Source: Phragmites australis
Lineage: Eukaryota > Streptophyta > Magnoliopsida > Poales > Poaceae
DNA length: 64,000 nt
Direction: 5' to 3'
Assembly (NCBI RefSeq): GCF_958298935.1
Contig: NC_084938.1
Span: 22,301,501 to 22,365,500, forward strand
Part shown: piece after piece, positions 59,887-64,000 of the stretch
Position numbering within the stretch: position 1 is the first letter of the stretch
How the letters are laid out: the number at the start of each line of letters is the position of its first letter
Translations under genes and position numbers: made by a program
Notes under the pieces: generated by a model
Told to the model about the DNA's origin: nothing
The model's input: only the letters and a program-made list of their open reading frames with translations
Databases searched by the model: none

Positions 59887-61075
59887 CAAGGTTCCATTTA
59901 CCGACCGGAGCTCGGTTACCGAGCTCCGGCGGTAACCGAAAATGCGCGATAACCACGGTTATCGGTCAAAAATTCAAAAAAAATCAAAGAAAATTCATTC
60001 GGCAAATTTTAAATTTTTGCGAAAAAATCATGTTTTTGCCCTCTCGGTAACCGAGCGGTTTGGGTCGGTTACCGAGCGATTTTCTCGTATTTTTGATTCG
60101 GTCGGTTACCAAGCGGTTTGAGTCGGTAACCGCTCGGTTTTCTTGATTTATCGAGCGGTTTTATCGAATTTCAGCGCAGTTCAACAAAAAACCTAAAAAA
60201 GGGTTCAATCTTGTAAAATCAATAACTAATTCATCCGAGCTTCAAATCAAGTGAAACAAATTTTGTTGGCTTCCTTGTAACATGATCTACATGATAAAAG
60301 TATTTATACTCATAAAAAAGTTCAAATTTTTCTGTGAGAAATTTTATTTGTTAAACCAAGGTAAATGCATAGTTTACTCTTTGCTAATCCAAAAATCATG
60401 AAACTAATTTTGTTAGTCTTCTTACATGATCCTATATCTTTTAAAAATATATGAACTCATGAATTAGTTATTGTAACATGCATGATTGTGTAAATGTGTT
60501 GCGACTAGATTAATTCATAACTGACCCATCACACCTTAAAAATTAGTGAAACCACTTTCATTAGCTTATTTATATTATGATTTACGTAGAAAAAATAATA
60601 GTAGACATGAAAAAATTAATTACTGTGATGTTTCTTAACATATTCACTTTATGCTTGTGAACTTTGTAAAAATCATAGAGAATTTAATAAAACTCTAAAT
60701 AAAGTGAAATCAATTTTAAAGATTCTCTTAAAATACGTTTTATACAAGAAAAATATGTGTTTGAATGTTACACTTTTCCTTAATGTGAGTTAATAATTGA
60801 GCCGCGCGCTTCAATTTTTTTCATTTTTTTCAAACTTTCTCCCTATAGAATATGATGCAAACGACATTATTTTTGAAAAAAAATTTCATAGAAGTTCTTA
60901 GAATTATGTCTAGTTTTTTTTAAAGATTTTTTTGATTTTTTTTTTAAATTTTTTTTATTTTTTCGAATTTTTTGAATTCAAATTTCGGTTACCGAGCTGT
61001 TTTTAAAACCGGACCGGACCGGGAAGGTCGGTAACCGCGATTTTTGAGCGGTTACCGACGGTTTTTTTAACCCTG
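59887..61075. mobile_element. Non-autonomous hAT-type transposon
   Basis: The ends are CAAGGTT on the left and AACCCTG on the right (inverse CAGGGTT). An exact eight-base duplication GCCAGAAC lies on each side (59879-59886 and 61076-61083). Both outer 150-base parts are full of GGTTACCGAGCGGTTT-type units in both orientations. The 700-base interior is AT-rich and has no transposase frame. Eight-base duplications and CAGGG-like ends point to hAT. Confidence 0.85.
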
Positions 61076-61083
61076 GCCAGAAC

Positions 61084-61818
61084 AAGCAAATTGCAATAGT
61101 TCAGCTAAGCAAATTAATCGATTATACTAGGCAACTATTCTATTCATTCAAGCAAATTGGAATAACGAAATGTAAAGGAATATCGTGATTTTAGTACAAT
61201 CCCAAAAGTCAATGCCAAAAAAGAACTCGGTAAATATGCCGCATCACATGGATGAAGTTATGTTGTGTGATATAAAAACCACAAGTCTAATAACACAACC
61301 CTGAAACAAAATTTGGTATAAGCTAACTTTAAAACTTTCTACTAGCAACAAATTGATCGTTCGGTCAAGTACTAGACTACCATGATTATATAAAGCATCC
61401 TAAATCTGAAAAGTTTTCTGAACATAACATCGACACTAGCAGCAAACTTGATTGTTCGGATAGATGAAGGCTCACATGATACACTAATGAGCTTGTATAT
61501 ATATATGACACCTGAGTAATTAACTAGAGCATCAAAACATCGAATTTTTCTGAACCAAAAACATCTAGAACTGGTATCAAATTGATTGTTCAAAAAAGTA
61601 CCAGCCTCTAATTATTGATCATATCAGTCAATTAGGGATAAATAAAAGCACCCGTAAAACTTTTTTCGCTACCCGTAAAACTTAGCAAAAGAATTGGTTT
61701 ACTACCTAACTCTTCTTAAACATGAGCAGTTCAGCTAAATGCAAATGAGAAATACCAGTTCTGAGAGGCAAAATCAATCAACTACCTACAAAAACATTTT
61801 GCTTATTTTAGACTAAGG
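61084..61818. other. AT-rich intergenic stretch
   Basis: No gene or repeat end is visible apart from a short (TA)n at about 61495-61505. Confidence 0.35.
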
Positions 61819-61829
61819 GATTGGCTTAA

Positions 61830-62176
61830 TGCATCCGAGCTGGGGCTCGGTTGGCGATGATAGGGGAGCAAGGAGCTCCCCCCCCCCCCCCCCTCGAACC
61901 GAAAGAAAATTATATGAGACCCTCTGCAGAAAGGTCTCTGTGAGACCCTGATTCACGCCATTCGTTTCGGATCAACGGTCTGATTGAATACATGTGAGAG
62001 AAGTACATGACACATGTCACGCAGAGATGATGATTTTTCTATGAGATCTGATATCATATAATTTCTTTCTCTCCCGAGCCACCCACGTTCGATACTGGGG
62101 GTAGCGTGGGATGCAGCCCCATTTAATGCCTCCAACGAAGGCACTTGGGGAGGGGTCCGGTTTCTGGAAAAAAAAA
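61830..62176 (+). mobile_element. SINE-like retroposon
   Basis: It is bracketed by an exact 11-base duplication GATTGGCTTAA (61819-61829 and 62177-62187) and ends in A9. The head GAGCTGGGGCTCGGTTGGCG could be tRNA-related, and ACGTTCGATACTGGG near 62087 resembles a polymerase III B box, though it lies far from the head for a standard SINE. A C15-type run lies near 61879. The length is 347 bases. A processed transcript of another kind is the alternative. Confidence 0.6.
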
Positions 62177-62187
62177 GATTGGCTTAA

Positions 62188-63255
62188 CAATTACATCACT
62201 ATGGGAGAATCACCACCGAATGAATTAATCTCTCATTTTTATCGGAATGACAAGGAAAAGTACACTGGAGAGAACATAGAGAATGAGAAGCAAGGCAAAA
62301 GAACAAAAAGCTCAATGCTGAAAGCTCCATGTCCATGGTGAGCCAACCTGGGTTGCCGCCAGTCTTTGCCAAGGCAGTATTGAGTTTCCACTTGCTCGTG
62401 ACCACGCAGCCTCTAGAGAGTTGTGAGATCAGTAGATGACACGTCGTGCGTCACACCTCTTCGCGCCCCGTCAACCAACATCAAGCCTGGATTGGCTACA
62501 TCACCATGTCTCTCTGCGAATCTCGTTAGGCGGCATGGAGTTGATCTACCGTCGCCGTGCTTGCCTAGGTCGCTCCGCCTTGACCCAGCGCGGAGGATCT
62601 CGCCCCGACGACGAAGAGCCGATCCCACGCGCAAGAGCTCGCTCCCTATGGCACGAAGCTTGATCTCACGCGGAGGAGCTCGGCGCCGGTAATGAGGAGC
62701 CGATACCGCACGTTGCGGCTCTATCCCGCGGAAGAGTAGTCGAGGCTGCTGACGCTACACATGGTGGAGACCACACCCCCTAATCCTTCATGTCGTTTGG
62801 GCAGGTTGTCGCCATTGGCCCTGCAAGGCGAGCACTTTGGCCCCCATGACACCCTGCACCTGACCCGAGGTATAAAACCAGGGTTGTGGCTATGGCAAAC
62901 GAGTTGCAAGGACCGGAATCTTCCGTTGCGACGCTCGATCTAGCGTGGCGACACTGGAATCGTTGTGGCGTAGCCCGATGTGGCACGGCGGCCGTGTGCG
63001 ACTTGGGCAGAGAGAGAGAGATTTGGATGGTGTTGATTTGAACGGAGGTAATGAGGGGAGAGAAAAAGGCAGTAAGAGGAAGACGAGAGCGGAAAGGAAG
63101 TCTCTCCGTTTCGCACGTCGCTCGTGGATCGGGCAGTGCTAATCAGCGCTCGCGCGCGAGGAGGCTTGCTCGCGACGCAAATCGGACAGCAAACACAAAG
63201 GAGTGCCCTCCGCGTGAGCACGCCAGACATCCCCCACTTTTCTTTTTTGAAAAAA
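62188..63255. other. Mixed-composition region, no supported gene
   Basis: From 62420 to 63230 GC is moderate to high, with short frames on both strands that are Arg-rich and without motif. It may be the body of a decayed DNA transposon, but no termini were found. Confidence 0.35.
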
Positions 63256-63520
63256 ATTTCCCTCCACATCTTCCTTTTTTTTGAAAAAAATTGCACAAGA
63301 AAAATTTGTTTCAAAAAGTTTTAAGAAAAAGTGTGCATGAGAAAAGTGTTGAGATAAAGTTAACTAGAAAAGTTTTGAGAAAAAGTTGCACGAGAAAGTT
63401 TTGCTCAAAATTTTCGAGAAAAATTAACAAGAAAAATTTTACTTAAAAAGTTACTAGAAAAAATTACCAAGAGAAAGTTATCGAGAAAAGTTAAAAAAAA
63501 ATTACCAAAACTTTGCTCGA
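63256..63520. repeat. Diverged minisatellite, AAAAGTT-based
   Basis: About ten imperfect units of 20-25 bases built on GAGAAAAAGTTGCACGAGAA / AAAAATTACCAAGAGAAAGTT. The units vary in length and drift from left to right. Confidence 0.65.
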
Positions 63521-64000
63521 TAGGGTAGGCTTGCAGGCTTTACAGCCGCCATGATGCGGTCCAGTAAGTGGGAGCACGCGCGAGGTAGGCCGTGACTCAG
63601 GCTGAGGCCCAGGTGGGCTGGCCGACTAGGCTCAAATCGGTTTCGGCCTAAAATCGTGTGGGCCAGCTCAGTCGCTCGCATGAAATAGATTTTTCGTCAC
63701 AGATCGAGATCCCTTGACCAGTAAAACATGAGGTGTACAGTAAACATGATACTGTAGCATTAGATCTTGTCTGAGTACACTCTGCGTGAAATCAGAGGAT
63801 CCAGTTCGTCGCTTGCACGAAATAAAAAAACAGGGGAGCCTGGTGAGATGGATCCCACCGTTATCGGATTACAGCTGAGGTGTGTGGGCGGAAGAGGTCA
63901 AATAATACACGCCCGAAATTTAAATCACAATTTCAAATTGTTCTCATTTTTAAATCGAAACTCCTTCCGGATTCCAATTCTTAGCTCCGTCCGAAACTCT
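63521..64000. other. Right edge of the window, no gene seen
   Basis: Mixed-composition DNA with no open frame of interest; any feature here may continue past the window. Confidence 0.35.

Overview
This is nuclear DNA from a grass (Poaceae), most likely a panicoid. The genes have GC-rich first exons and grass-style products. The rest is densely nested LTR retrotransposons, CACTA and hAT elements, Stowaway and PIF/Harbinger MITEs, and LTRs full of palindromic CCGGA..TCCGG motifs. There are no bacterial or viral operons; the ORFs that look like operons are retrotransposon pol remnants.

Only three protein-coding genes look intact: (1) a single-exon DUF716/TMEM45-like membrane protein at 431-1321 (minus); (2) a single C2H2 zinc-finger repressor with QALGGH finger and C-terminal EAR motif at 34944-35807 (plus); (3) a five-exon gene at 42997-45165 (plus) encoding a thylakoid-lumen DnaJ-type zinc-finger protein, PSA2-like, whose splice sites and phases all fit. 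A fourth candidate gene is non-coding: a box C/D snoRNA on the minus strand at 45974-46054, behind a TATA/telo-box/site II promoter and carrying a 12-nt match to 25S rRNA next to its D' box.

Layout. 1-1400: DUF716 gene. 1.9-5.26 kb: intronless chimeric retroelement with a tRNA-type primer site, a gag-like frame, and fragments of a glutamate-receptor-like gene and a calcium-dependent protein kinase. 5.26-9.0 kb: two retrotransposon LTRs. 9-16 kb: low-coding intergenic DNA with an unexplained GC-rich TATA-bearing block near 10-10.8 kb. 16.2-32 kb: a CACTA-like relic, then a dead Tat-type Gypsy element holding three later solo-LTR insertions, each bounded by target-site duplications. 32-36 kb: zinc-finger gene and flanks. 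36-42 kb: MITEs and three LINE remnants. 43-46.3 kb: PSA2-like gene and snoRNA candidate. 46.3-48.1 kb: A-rich repeats with a possible Helitron end. 48.48-55.17 kb: CACTA transposon (TSD TAG) with a second Gypsy element inside it (TSD ACCGC), whose RT is itself interrupted by ~880 bp of foreign, possibly organellar, DNA. 55-64 kb: CACTA-like relic, a hAT element (TSD GCCAGAAC), a SINE-like retroposon (TSD GATTGGCTTAA), and a minisatellite.

The genes are unrelated in function and are single islands between transposons. The biology of most interest is the chimeric gene-capturing retroelement, the snoRNA candidate, and the order of insertions that the duplications allow one to reconstruct. Family names come from recognition of motifs without any database search.
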